Positions 1 to 10,823 of a DNA stretch of 64,000 nucleotides are shown here, piece after piece. Each line of letters starts with the position of its first letter. The first letter of the stretch is position 1. Location of the stretch: contig NW_020313005.1 in NCBI RefSeq assembly GCF_003265705.1, positions 13,202,332-13,266,331 of the forward strand. The letters run 5' to 3'. The position numbers were made by a program, and so were the translations under genes. Below the pieces are notes generated by a model that worked only from the letters and a program-made list of their open reading frames with translations, had not been told where the DNA came from and did no database searches. Source of the stretch: Callorhinus ursinus. Taxonomy: Eukaryota; Chordata; Mammalia; Carnivora; Otariidae.

Positions 1-113
1 AGCAGGCTCCCTACTGAGCAAGGAGCCTGATGCGGGACTCTACCCCAGGACCCTGAGATCATGACCTGAGCTGAAGGCAGACTCTTAACCGACTGAGCTA
101 CCCAGGCATCCCA
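1..113 (-). mobile_element. can-SINE (tRNA-derived), cut by the window start
   Basis: The tRNA-related head lies on the minus strand: GGGATGCCTGGGTAGCTCAG with a degenerate B box near 40-50. The tail lies outside the window. It sits antisense to ARHGAP42. Confidence 0.93.
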
Positions 114-314
114 AAAGGCTTAGATTTTTAAGTTTCAGGCTCTGAAAAGCAACCTGAAGCTTATGTCACAAGTCACATGTCTCAAAGAAAAAAAAATTGT
201 CTTAAATTACTGATCTATATTAATCCCCTGAAACCCCTGTTCTTTCTTTAGTGATCTGCTTAATAAAAAGTAGTTTAGTATGCTACATAGAGAACTTTAT
301 TATCAACTCCAGCA

Positions 315-430
315 AATTGTATGCTCTTGGAGGTTAGAAAGTTTTACTCATATTTCTATTCCTGTATAGTACTAGTAATTAAATACTTTATTTGTAGCAG
401 AGGCTTAGTAAATATTTGTTACATGAATAG
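315..430 (+). repeat. L2 LINE 3' fragment (ancient)
   Basis: The run from GCTCTTGGAGGTTAGAAAG through TATTCCTGTATAG to CTTAGTAAATATTTGTTACA follows the order of the L2 3' end (gctccttgag, gtattcctag, tgctcaataaatatttgttga), with the divergence expected of a pre-eutherian repeat. Confidence 0.5.
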
Positions 431-694
431 TCCCCCTGCAAGACCTAGTTATAGAAACGAATCATTGTAAGGTACATAAATAGAATTTTAGAGTTATATA
501 TTAAGTAAAATATATATGTATTTGGATATGTCTAGTATAATTCTTTTCAATATAGTAATAAACTAAATTTTATGCGAACACATACACACATCTAACTTTT
601 GCATGTACTTGAGAATCATTTAGAAAAAATTTCTTAGTATTTCTAAATATTTCAAACCAGAGCTAAAGATTTTTGTATTCTTTAATTTCATTAT

Positions 695-800
695 TGTTTA
701 TTGACTGTTAAGTTACACTGTGCCAATCCCTGGGAACCTGGTAGTGAAGCTAGCTAATAGCTCTTGCCCTCTTGGAGTGCACTGACATAGAGGCTAGGAT
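695..800 (+). repeat. L2-like fragment (ancient)
   Basis: GTTTATTGACTGTTAAG, GTGCCAATCCCTGGGAACC and CTTGCCCTCTTGGAGTGCA occur in the order of the L2 segment with ttattgagcac, gtgccaggcactg and tgccctcatggagc. Identification is by pattern only. Confidence 0.45.
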
Positions 801-815
801 GGCAGCATTATACTC

Positions 816-1210
816 CTTTTAGGACAACATAACTTAAAGAAGCCTGATTTTAAGGTGAGTGGATAGAGAGGGAAAAAACTTTTATCTATGGTTAGTGACT
901 TAGGATAGCTTAAATCTCAACAAAATGACTAGACAGTGAAATAAATGCTGTAGCCCTATATAATTTGGGATGCAGGAATATGTAGTTTAACCTCATTATT
1001 CACAAATTCTGTATTTGTGAATAAGCCTACTCTACAGTATTTTGGTATCCCGGAAGTCAGTACTCCTGGTGCTTTTGTGTTTATGCGTAGAGGTGGAAAA
1101 GTTAAGACACCTGACTCGAGCATCTCCTGTATAAAGTGAGGTGCAGTGAGGCGCCATGACTAGTTGACAACTAACGGTTTTTTCTGGTCTTCTATAAGAG
1201 TGATAGTCCA
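816..1210. other. intron stretch, possible unclassified old repeat at 990-1190
   Basis: No gene features. The part from ATTCACAAATTCTGTATTTG to the GGTGCAGTGAGGCGCC region looks like a decayed dispersed repeat that I cannot name. Confidence 0.3.
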
Positions 1211-1215
1211 AATTG

Positions 1216-1584
1216 TGTTGAATAAAATTTACTGAGTAAATTTTAAAGATTTTATTGGCTTTATTAAGCAATCCGTGAATCAGGCAGCACCCAATCTAGC
1301 AGTAGAAAGGAGCTCTGAAGAGCTATAGGAGACAAGAGATTTTTAGACCAAAGTGAACAAGAACAAGGAAATTATACTGGGAGTTTGCTGATTGGCTAAA
1401 GCAGGGTCACTTTCCTTATATGGAGCTAAGGGAAGTTTTGGAATTGGGTTAGGTAACTTGTGCTGAGCAAGCAAGCAGTGTTTGGTTGACTTAGGCCTTT
1501 TTCTGGGAAAGCAAGGATAGAAATTTAAGGTTTGGGGGGTTTAGCATGAGTCACTCCATTGGGCCTAACCTGGTTACTTCAACA
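1216..1584 (-). mobile_element. LTR-like element (possible solo LTR), unclassified
   Basis: Read on the minus strand, this 369-bp stretch begins TGTTGAA and ends TTCAACA, a 7-bp inverted terminus of the TG..CA type expected of a retroviral LTR. It contains in order a CCAAT motif (GCCAATCAGC), a TATA-like stretch, and near its end AATAAA within GCTTAATAAAGCC. This is the U3-R-U5 order. No 4-6-bp target duplication is evident. A 13-bp direct repeat (AATTGTGTTGAAT) overlaps its left edge at 1211-1223 and recurs at 1795-1807, so an alternative is a larger retro-inserted segment, 1224-1794. No viral gene is present. Confidence 0.45.
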
Positions 1585-2041
1585 AGTAAAAGGACCAGAG
1601 ATTAGAGTCAGGAACTTGCTTTTGTACCTTTCTTCCACTCTTTAACCTGCCTATGCCTGTGTTTCCTACCAGTAAAACTCATTTATTATCTAAGTACCCA
1701 AGTGCCAACTAGGGCTAAGGCACTTTCAGTGGCTTAAGTAATTTATATTTTCACTGGGTGACCAAAATTAAATAACCAACCACAGTTAAGCTATAATTGT
1801 GTTGAATGCTATAAAAGTAAAGTATATTATGCTAAGAGATCATACATATTGGAGATAGACCAGGTCCAATTGGGTGGGTGGGAAGATGGGGGAAGGCCAC
1901 TCTCAGGAAGTGATGTTTAAATTAGTCACAGAGAAATGGTAGGTCTATCATTTTGCTTTAGACACAGGGAAATGATTTGCTAAAGTCACACCAGTATTAG
2001 AACCTTGATTGCCTGTCTCCTAGGTCAGGAAGTTTTACTCT

Positions 2042-2264
2042 TTTTTTTTTTTTTTTTAAAGATTTTATTTATTTATTTATTTATTGAGAGAGAGAGAGAG
2101 AGAGAGAGAGAATGGTAGAGAGAGAGCATGAGAGGGAAGAAGGTCAGAGGGAGAGGCAGACTCCCTGCTGAGCAGGGAGCCCGATGCGGGACTCGATCCC
2201 GGGACTCCAGGATCATGACCTGAGCCGAAGGCAGTCGCTTAACCGACTGAGCCACCCAGGCACC
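2042..2264 (-). mobile_element. can-SINE, full length
   Basis: A T16 tract, then AAAGATTTTATTTATTTATT, a long (GA)n and the tRNA-like head in reverse complement, ending GAGCCACCCAGGCACC. Flanked by a 16-bp TSD, CAGGAAGTTTTACTCT (2026-2041 and 2265-2280). Confidence 0.96.
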
Positions 2265-2289
2265 CAGGAAGTTTTACTCTTGAGTTTAC

Positions 2290-2475
2290 TTGTTCGTTTG
2301 TTCATTCATTCATTCATTGATTCACTCATTGATTGATTCATTCAACAAAGCCTTATCAAGCACATGTGATTTGTCAGACACTGTTTGAGTGCTAAAGACA
2401 CATCATTGTGCAAAACAGAAAAATAATCCCCACCCTCATGAGGATTTGTCAGAGCAGTTAGGTGATAAGATGTAT
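2290..2475 (+). repeat. L2 LINE fragment with a (TTCA)n-like start
   Basis: TTCATTCATTCATTCATTGA, then a segment with GCCTTATCAAGCACATGTG, TCAGACACTGTTTGAGTGCT and CCCACCCTCATGAGGATTT, parallel to the L2 block 'caggcactgttctaagtgct ... ccctgccctcatggag'. Confidence 0.55.
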
Positions 2476-3780
2476 AATTAAGTTCATTGTATGTGAAGTT
2501 AGACTGATTAAGTGCCATAGAGATAAAAAAAAGGATATTATCTAAAAATTTTCTTAAGTAATTTTAATGCAGAGAGAGCTAATTTTAAGATACTGGTATC
2601 ACTGCACACTGCTTATAAAATGAATCTGTTTTATCATCCTTTCCCTGTGTAATCAGTCAAATTTACATGACCATGAAAACACTGACCCATTTCTAGATTT
2701 GAAATGTTGGTGCAAAAGTGGTAATGTAAATACTTCTGAGCCATGCCCTAGCTGTAAGCACTTGATTTTTTTCTGAAGCATTTAGAATGTAAAAGCATTT
2801 CTCCAGTACCTCCTTTTGTGCTAGACCATTGGACTTCTTCCCTTGCTTGGGCATATTTAGTTTGTGTACTTAAATGTTCATTGTCTTGATATATTCAGTC
2901 TTGAAGAAAATGAAGGTGTAACGTCCTTTTAACTGTAGTACAAGGATTGAAAGCCAGAGAATATCTTAGAGGGCTTTGCCGTATAGTCTAAAGTTTCATT
3001 TGCATGTTCTCAAGAGACACATAAGGCTTTTGATTGAAGTTGCCCTTTAGGAGGTTTATTCTGGCATCTGTATATGTGATGAATTATAGCATGGAAGTAT
3101 TTGCCAGAGTGAGTCAAAGATTGCCTTCCTCAGCAAATCTTTTATGGACCAAGAGAGAACATTTCTAAATGTGATTTAAAAAATAAAAGTACAGTTTCAG
3201 TTTTGATGTAAAATGTTTGGACCAGAAAGGCAATAGTTCTAAAAACTGTGTTTGAAATAAGTGAGTTAGGAGGCAGGACATGGACACCCAGAGATTATTG
3301 GAAAGCTCATTGGCAAATGGCAAGGACAAACATGTGAACACTAAAGAGAAGTTTGGTGGTTGAGGGGAAGAAACAGTATAGAGGGAGAAGTTAGAAAGCA
3401 AGAAAAGAGTTGGATAATAGGCCTAAAAAAAAGGTTTGCCTTATGTACGAGTCTAGGAATATGTGGCTGGACAAGTAGGCTAATTCTGAGTGATTTCTTT
3501 GACATAGATAGAATTCAGAATGGTTGCTGAGTCATGATTCAAAGTGCTATGGAGAGAAGAGCTTTCAGGTCATGCTTTATTCTTGGGACTCAAAGATAAT
3601 GTCGTATTTCCTCCATAACCACTGCTGCCATCAAAAGTACCGATAAGCTTCAAGGAGGAAATAAGAGATAATTCTTACAAATCTTATTAAAATGTATACT
3701 GTTTTCTATTTAAATACAGTTTTAACTCTTAATTCCTCATGCAAAGCATGCATTCTTTCCCTGCCCGCCTTCCACTAAAG
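2476..3780. other. intron, nothing recognised
   Basis: AT-rich sequence with short open frames only. I see no repeat family, exon or RNA gene here. Confidence 0.6.
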
Positions 3781-3781
3781 C

Positions 3782-3955
3782 CAGTAGTTGCCAGACTGCC
3801 TGTTATCAGCATCAGCTGTGGGAAGCCTTAAAAATTTGGTTCCTGGGCTCTACCCCAGGCCTGAATGAATGTGGAATCTCCTGGGATGAAACCTTAGGTG
3901 CCTTTAATTTTATGGAGGTTCTTGGTGTCTGATACTAACCTGTGGAAAACCACTG
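3782..3955 (+). mobile_element. MER5A-type hAT (Charlie) non-autonomous transposon
   Basis: Begins CAGTAGTT and ends AACCACTG, close to the MER5A inverted termini (cagtggtt/aaccactg). Inside, GCATCAGCTGTGGGAAGCC and GGGCTCTACCCCAGGCCTG follow the consensus 'gcatcagaatcacctgg ... gggccccaccccag'. Ancient and diverged. Confidence 0.65.
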
Positions 3956-4469
3956 CTCTCAACAATAGACTCGTGTTTATACTGAGGGGGGCTCAACTGG
4001 AGAAGGTACTGAAACAGGGAAAAAGTCTGTTTCAGAGTTTGTGCTTTATGGATCACCAGATCTCTGATGTACAGCATTTTTCCAGTGGAACCCAAGCAGC
4101 AGAGATGAAGTGGTATCTTTCTATGGGAATGGAATAAGAAGGGTTAGAGGAGAGAGATCAGCAGTATTTGGTGACTGGATGTATGGAAGGGAGGACTGAA
4201 GTTAATCTATCACTTGAGTTACTAGCAGAGTGGTGTTATGAGCCCATTTGTGTGTTTATATGTGGCAGTACCTGAGTGTAGAGCGAAATTATGAGTCAAC
4301 TTTTGACACATAAGTTTTGAGATGCAGACAAGACTCTCTATCTAGTAGAAATTCTTGGGAGGTAACTGGATTTGCTGTTTCATGAGCTTGGGGGTGTAGG
4401 ACCACGCCTAAAGTAATGGGAAAGTAGATACATTTCATGTGATTCATGGGGGTTCAAAGTTTCACTCTG

Positions 4470-4612
4470 CAAGTCCTTAGCTCTATGATCTTGGTTATTA
4501 TTTAACCTCTGTATTTCAGTTTCATTATTTGAAGAACAGTAGTGAGAGAAGATTTGGGTGTTTTACCTGTGACCACCTTGTGGGGTATTGAGGATTAAAG
4601 GGTGTGTGCAGT
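4470..4612 (+). repeat. MIR SINE fragment
   Basis: TCTATGATCTTGGTTATTAT, AACCTCTGTATTTCAGTTTC and GGGGTATTGAGGATTAAAGG match the MIR order (tgaccttgggcaagtta, ctcagtttcctcatctg, gggttgttgtgaggattaaa). Confidence 0.55.
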
Positions 4613-5559
4613 ACTGGTGCAAGTGTCAAATAAATCTCCTCCCCCAACCCCTCATATCTCCCTGCTGTTCCTCCTTCACAAGGATAGGAGTACATGGGAG
4701 TAACTTCTTAGACTTGGGAGGAGGAGAAGTAGCTGTGTGGAGAGAAGAGTGATGATGGAAAGGACAGAAATGTAGCTAGAGATGGGGAAGGGGAAGGTTA
4801 GAAGCTTCATGGGGAGTTATTAGCTTTTGGGAAAAAGAGGGCCCCTTTTCTGAGACAGGCAAGGTGAAGAGAATGAATAAAAACAGTGTTAATCAGAGGG
4901 TCTTGAACTTCTCTGAGAAGCAGGAGGCTACGCCATCTGGTACCAGTGAGTGAGGGGAAGTTGGGGCTGGGTTCTTGAGCGAGAAAATCCTTTTTAGATA
5001 GCCACTGTGGGAAATAGGATTAGGAGTAAACTAGAGTTGAATAAAGGGATTGCCAGAAAGCAAAAGCAAAGGGGTTAGATAGCTTGAACTCTAAGTGTCC
5101 TTGTGGGTGTGTGAATTACTGCAGAGAGAAGGTCCCTGGAGGTTAAGAGGTTGTGGAAGAGAGAAGCTGGATGTTGGACAAGGAAGCGGATGTTGAAGCT
5201 CCAGTAGGGTGGTGGCAGGAGGATTGGGTGCAGAGGAGGCGTATGAATGGGGTGCCTTTGGAATGTGAAGGAGTGCTGGGAGGTGGTAAGGATTGGCGGG
5301 TTTGGTGTAAGCGGCTGTCAGCAACACATTACTGATTGTTTCCTTTAAGGCAGGATATTTGGGGCCTGATTACCCCTTGAGCACAAACAGCTCTGGGACT
5401 GTTTGCTTTTAAAGATGATAGGCCTGTTCTTTGCTATAATGTAGCAGGGCAGTAAGCTGGCATTACCTTCCCTGTCTCCCTCTTTCCTGCTCCCTCCCCT
5501 CCTTTGGCAATAGTGGTTTGCTGGAATAGAAGAGACTTTGGAATGAAACAATCAAAATT
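4613..5559. other. intron, purine-rich on the + strand, no gene
   Basis: Long G/A-rich runs (for example 4680-4860 and 5120-5290) give open frames on the opposite strand that look compositional. I see no splice signals with recognisable protein. Confidence 0.5.
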
Positions 5560-5745
5560 AAATACCTGCTTCTCCACTTAACTAGCTTTGAGATCATGGG
5601 GCAAGTTACTCCGGGTGATTGATACTCTTTTTCTCATCTGGAAAATGAAGATAAATATTCAGTACCTCATACATTATGTGAATTAAATGAGATAGTGTGT
5701 GTGACATCTCTGCCTCTTGGTAGAAGTGCTCCAAAGTATGAGTGA
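5560..5745 (+). repeat. MIR SINE
   Basis: CTTCTCCACTTAACTAGCTT, GGGGCAAGTTACTC, TTTCTCATCTGGAAAATGAA and TGAATTAAATGAGATAGTG are the hallmarks of MIR's core and 3' half in sense order. Confidence 0.72.
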
Positions 5746-5850
5746 TCTACATACTGGGGGTCTACATTTCTGGATTGGAGGTTGTTTTGGCTTTGGGAAA
5801 CAGGTCAAATGACACTAAAATAAAACTAAAATAAAACAAGGCAACATTAG

Positions 5851-6045
5851 ATCTTTGGGTGGGGGGCGCCTGGGTGGTTGTCAGTTAAGTGTCCAATTCT
5901 TGATTTCAGCTCAGGTCACAATCTCAGGATCATGAGATCAAGCCCCTCGTCCAGCTCCACACTTAGCAGGGTGTCTGGCTGGAGACTCTCTACCTCTCCC
6001 TCTCCCCTCCCCTAGCTCACGCAGGCTCTCTCAAATAAATGAAAA
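5851..6045 (+). mobile_element. can-SINE, older copy
   Basis: The head GGGGCGCCTGGGTGG starts near 5867, then a tRNA-like body with CAGCTCAGGTCACAATCTCA, a CT-rich stretch and CAAATAAATGAAAACC. Imperfect flanking repeats AAAACAAGGCAACAT and AAAACAAGACAACAT (about 5835 and 6050) form the target duplication. Deletions in the body suggest age. Confidence 0.88.
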
Positions 6046-7339
6046 CCAACAAAACAAGACAACATCAGAATAGCACAGGTTTTCTAAAATGTATGCTTCA
6101 AAAGAAAACAAAAATATGTGACTTGGAGACTGTGTAATGCACAATAATACTTATTATATTAACATACATTCCCAAGAGTGAAAGATTTTTGATTCAGAAG
6201 AAATTCATTTGAAGTAACGAGATGGTGTGAATCTTCAAAGAAACCAGCTAGAATGAAGTTTTGAAATTGTGTGAAACTGAAAGGCTGTCTTTCTATATTT
6301 GTATGTATTCATTTGCCAAAATTTGACCTTAATATTATATAACATATATGCCCTGCATGCATGCATATGAGTATACTAGAACTCTCAAACTACTTTATAG
6401 TTCAGCAGTTTCAAAGCAGTTATTGCTACAAGGCCCTATCTCCATTCAGAAACAATCTGGGGAGGAAAAACCATTAGATAGTGTAGAATTACTTCTGTGC
6501 CTCCATTGTGACTTTTCTACTTGGAATCCTAATTCTCCTCAGTTGCAGTAGGTAATCCTAACAAATCTGCAGTGGTTGTGGTAGCTCGCTTTTACAGGTG
6601 AAGCCCCTGGAAGGAAGGTGTACACTCTTCTTTGAGTCCCATTATGCCAGTGAGGATAAGAGAAACCAGAGTGAAAATCACCTTAGACCAGAAAAGAGTG
6701 AAAGATTGACAGTCTTGCCACAAGTTCTGAATCTCAGCCCGGATGTGCAGCGGTGGGCAATGTTGGAAGCCATGTTCATAGAGTCAGTGCCTGAAGACGT
6801 ATGGAATGTCGGAACCCAGTGAGGGAGGGAGGCATGAAGAACAGGAGTTGGGAATTTAAAAGGAGACTAGATTACTGGCCATAACTCTAACAGAGAGTCT
6901 GGGTAGTATAGTTAGTGGATAAATAGGAGCAAGTGAAAGTAGAAAGAAATGGCTGGATATTGTGAATTCCGAAGTGAGGATTCTGTCCCTTTGTCTTGTG
7001 TAGTCAGGATTAGCATCTGTGTACTGGGTGGAACAAACATGACACAGTTGATAGTAATGGACAAGTGATGAAGCAGAGATGTGGCAGTTTTTAACTCTAT
7101 GCAGAATACATGGGCAACTTAACAAAAGTTTAATTTTACAACTTTTCATTTGTAGGCTATGCATTTCTTATTGTTCTTTAATGCTTAATTAGCAAACTAT
7201 GCTATAACATCAAATACATTTTTATTACTAAAATAATATCTAATATGTTCTAACCTGGTACATCTCATATTTGCTGAAACCTAATACACCTGCATGCAAT
7301 GCTATACAGGGATGCACTGGTAGGATATGAAAGAATAAT
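6046..7339. other. intron, nothing recognised
   Basis: Open frames of 67-102 codons occur here but show no recognisable protein and no splice context. An alternating GCATGCATGCATATG run lies near 6355-6370. Confidence 0.5.
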
Positions 7340-7755
7340 TTTTTTTTCTTTTTCTTTCCTTTTCTTTAAATTCAATTAACTAACATATAGTGTATTATTA
7401 GTTTCAGAGGTAGAATTCAGTGATTCATCGGTCTTTTATAATACCCAATTCTCATTATATCACATGCCCTTTTTAATGTCCATCACCCAGTTACCCCATC
7501 CCCCCCCAGCAACCCTCAGTTTGTTTCCTATGATTAAGAGTCTCTTATGGTTTGTCTCCCTCTCTGATTTCGTCATTTTATTTTCCCTCCCTTCCACTAT
7601 GCTCCTCTGTTATGTTTCTTAAATTCCATGTATGAATGAAATCATTATGATAATTGTCTTTCTCTGATGGACTTATTTTGCTTAGCATAATACCCTCTAG
7701 TTCCATCCACGTGTCGTTGCAAATGGCAAGAATTCATTTTTTTGGAATGGCTGAA
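7340..7755 (-). mobile_element. 5'-truncated carnivoran L1, 3' end only
   Basis: Reverse-complement L1 tail: a T/C-rich tract, then TAACATATAGTGTATTATTA, a CACCCAGTTACCCCATCCCC run, CAGCAACCCTCAGTTTGTTT and GCAAATGGCAAGAATTCATT. It matches the proximal 3'UTR module and ORF2 end of the full-length element at 12945-20015. The TSD is not clear. Confidence 0.85.
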
Positions 7756-10611
7756 ATGAACAAGTCAGGAAAGAAGAATTTAAATACAAGTTTATAGGGA
7801 TTTTTTTTCAATATTAATCTCTTTGATTTATGTTTGGAAATTAAAAAAAAAACAACAACAGAATTAACCACCAGGAGGATGTTGTGGAGAACTTGGTTTA
7901 GTTCCCTTAAAGATAACTAGAATTTCTATGTTTTCACGAGACCTTGGATTCTAAGGGGCCGTGAAGTGTTAGAAGAAAGATTGAGTGCCTCTGAGTACTT
8001 GGGTACAGTGACCTATCAGCATTCAGCAGTAGGCCTGTGATTTTTTTTTTTTTTCCCTGTTGGTTTAGGAAGCAATTTATTGGCTTTGCAACTAAGCATC
8101 CACGGAGCCTGAAGCCACAAATAGAGTGGAACAATCTTATTTGATGTTGTGGCTCCCCAAAAATAACAAGAGTTTGTGGTTGCAAATAATGTTCAGTATT
8201 ACAGTAGACAGCCCATCAAGTGGGGGTGTTAATTGTTAAAAAGATGCACAATATCTAGTTGATATTGTGTGGAGAATTGGTGTCACTTTTTATATTTTGC
8301 TGTCTGTTTTGTGGACATAGTATTTCTTTTTCAGGCATACCACAATGATCCTGCTTCTTGCTTTGTTTATGAGTTAAATTGTTCCTGAACCAAAGCTTGC
8401 TGTTCAGTTACTGTGCTATCTTTAATCTTCTAAATGTTCAAATAATTAAAACTTCCTCAGTGGGAGTTCCGGGCATGAACTGCTGATGTGATGCCCTGTT
8501 AGATCATTGCATGCTTCATAATGTACTGCTGAGTATCACTTGGCTGTGTATACTGATTCCATTTTTATTTTTTTCAATGTGGCCAGATCTAGAAGCATAT
8601 GATGAATTCACTTGCTCTGGCTCATATCCTCATATCCTTAGTATTATACTGCTTTTCTCCTATCCCTGTGGAAAAAATGTCATTGCCAGAAGGATACTAA
8701 GAAAGACCTTGATAGCCTATGTCGTCCACCCAGATAGAACAGTAGAGCGACTGTTGGAACATTATCTGGACTTCTAAAATGATTACATGGGTTCAATCTG
8801 GCTTCTATAGACTTCTATAGGTTTTTATGTTTTCCTTGAGATTTAACCAAGTCTAAATTCTACTGCTAACTCAGTTCTCCCCTATTCATCAGCAAATCTG
8901 AATGTCATAGTTGATTTGCTCACTTAATAAGTAAAAAATGTGTTGCTGACATAATTGTATATGTGACTGAATTTGTGATCTCTAGTTCTGTTTGGGTATG
9001 TATTTATACTACTTAGGTTTGAGAAAAAAGACTCCTGGGAGAAATATTTAACGTATCATTATCTGATTATGATATAAATATTGGTTGGATATGAGAGAGA
9101 CATGCTTTCTCAATTCTCTGAGTTGTGAAATCTTTAAAGCTCAAGCAGATCAATTGTTGAAACTTTTAATAGTATAATGCTTAGGACTTACAGTAATGGA
9201 GTCATGTCAACAATGAACAGGGAGTAATTTTCTTTATTCTTTCTCATTTTTACTTCTAAGCACTAACCAGGTTTTCCATAGTCAAAAATAGTCTGGTGAA
9301 GTTAAACCTGCTGAAAAGATTGAGTTAGGAAGTAGATATTTTAGACAGTTCAGGAATGTTTTAGAATTTATGATATTAATAAATATAGAAGCCATTATCC
9401 GACTTCCTCACTGTGTAGATATATTTCAGCCTTTGTCTTTTTGAATGTTTTTACTCTTGGGACCTGTCATAAATACACCTGAATAATAAATTTCTATTGT
9501 TCCAAAAGTGTTTTCCCAACATCACATTAGACAGATGAAAAGGGAAGCTTTAACAATATTCTTAACCTCAATAATTTGTTGGAAAGTTAACATCTATATA
9601 TGAAACTGATTTTGATTGCTCTCCAGTAATCTCATGGTCCAGATGGTCAGGAAGGGGAAAGATTATTACTGGTGAATACAGCCAGGAAAGTTTCATGCAG
9701 GTGGCAAGAATGGGGATAGCTAACATAATTTTCCAAAGAAAATTTCCTTATTTTTCCTTTTCAAAATAATTTTATGAAGCCTAGAATATGAGTTGGTATG
9801 TTTCTCTGTATATAGCAAATAGATTGTGGAAATGTATTATTAAACTCATTAATTCATTTAATGAACATCTATTGAAAGCTCACTGTGTATTAAATATTGT
9901 TTTTGGGATATTGCTGTCGCTTAATCAAGCTCCTGTCACACCAACTATGTATGGGGAGAATCTAAAATTGCAAGACCAGTTGTTAAATTTGATGTTTGTC
10001 TGGGTCCCCAAAATCAGATAATGAAATGGTTATTTATGTAAATATTAACATTGATAAACAAGATATGGAACATCACATATAATTGCTTATAAAAGAAAGT
10101 ATTGGGGTATTAGAATTTGCATGTAATAAAAATATTTTTAGATTTTACTTAAGTAAAGTCGTAGAAGAAATTGCTCAAGGAGTCAACATCATTGTGATGG
10201 AGGCTGGAGGAGTCATTTTGTATGTTTTGTGCCCAAGGTCTGGTGGAGACTAGACTCTCTACAAGTTTTCATGGTGTCTTAAGGCATTTGTTGGTCCTGG
10301 GCACCAGAAATTCTACTACTGGCTTCTCATCTCAGAGGAGTTGCTGGGATACACTATGCAGCTTGGATCTATCTGACTTGTGTCAGAGGCTCCTTTAGAT
10401 TTTAAGCATAGGCCAGGCTAGGAAGTCACTGGCTATCAGTCCTTTGTCCTAAAACCCAGTTTATACAATACTTTGAATTATTTTATACCTGCTTTATAGG
10501 ATTGTTAATTCCTGTTTTCTTTCTGTGTTATCCTGTGCTTTGTAAACTATTAATGCAAAACTTAGAGGAACTATTAATAAAAAGACTTAGGGGAAAGCTT
10601 TAGATATGGGT
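7756..10611. other. intron, nothing recognised with confidence
   Basis: AT-rich sequence. A T15 tract near 8040 and GCAATTTATTGGCTTTGC after it may be an old retroposon end. Part of 9845-9960 (TTAATTCATTTAATGAACAT) may be L2. The 88-codon frame at 8511-8777 shows no family features. Confidence 0.45.
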
Positions 10612-10625
10612 TGAAAAAGTAGGTT

Positions 10626-10809
10626 ACTGGGTGCCTGGGTGGCTCAGATGGTTAAGCGTCTGCCTTCGGCTCAGGTCGTGATCCGAGAGTCCTGGGATCG
10701 AGTCCTGCATCGGGCTCCTTGCTCCTTGGGAGCCTGCTTCTCCCTCTGCTTCTCTCTCCACCCCCGCCCCCGTCTCTCATGAATAAATAAATAAAATCTT
10801 AAAAAAAAA
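10626..10809 (+). mobile_element. can-SINE, full length
   Basis: GGTGCCTGGGTGGCTCAG head, GGGATCGAGTCCTGCATCGG B-box region, CT-rich stretch and an AATAAATAAATAAAATC(T)TA9 tail. 14-bp perfect TSD TGAAAAAGTAGGTT at 10612-10625 and 10810-10823. Confidence 0.97.
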
Positions 10810-10823
10810 TGAAAAAGTAGGTT

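Noticed and set aside
6856..7164. 102-codon minus-strand open frame
   Set aside because: No recognisable domain, no splice context and antisense to the gene. The length is expected by chance in 64 kb.
10626..10809. tRNA gene, because of A- and B-box-like motifs
   Set aside because: It is a can-SINE head with a CT-rich body, A-tail and TSD. No cloverleaf closes.
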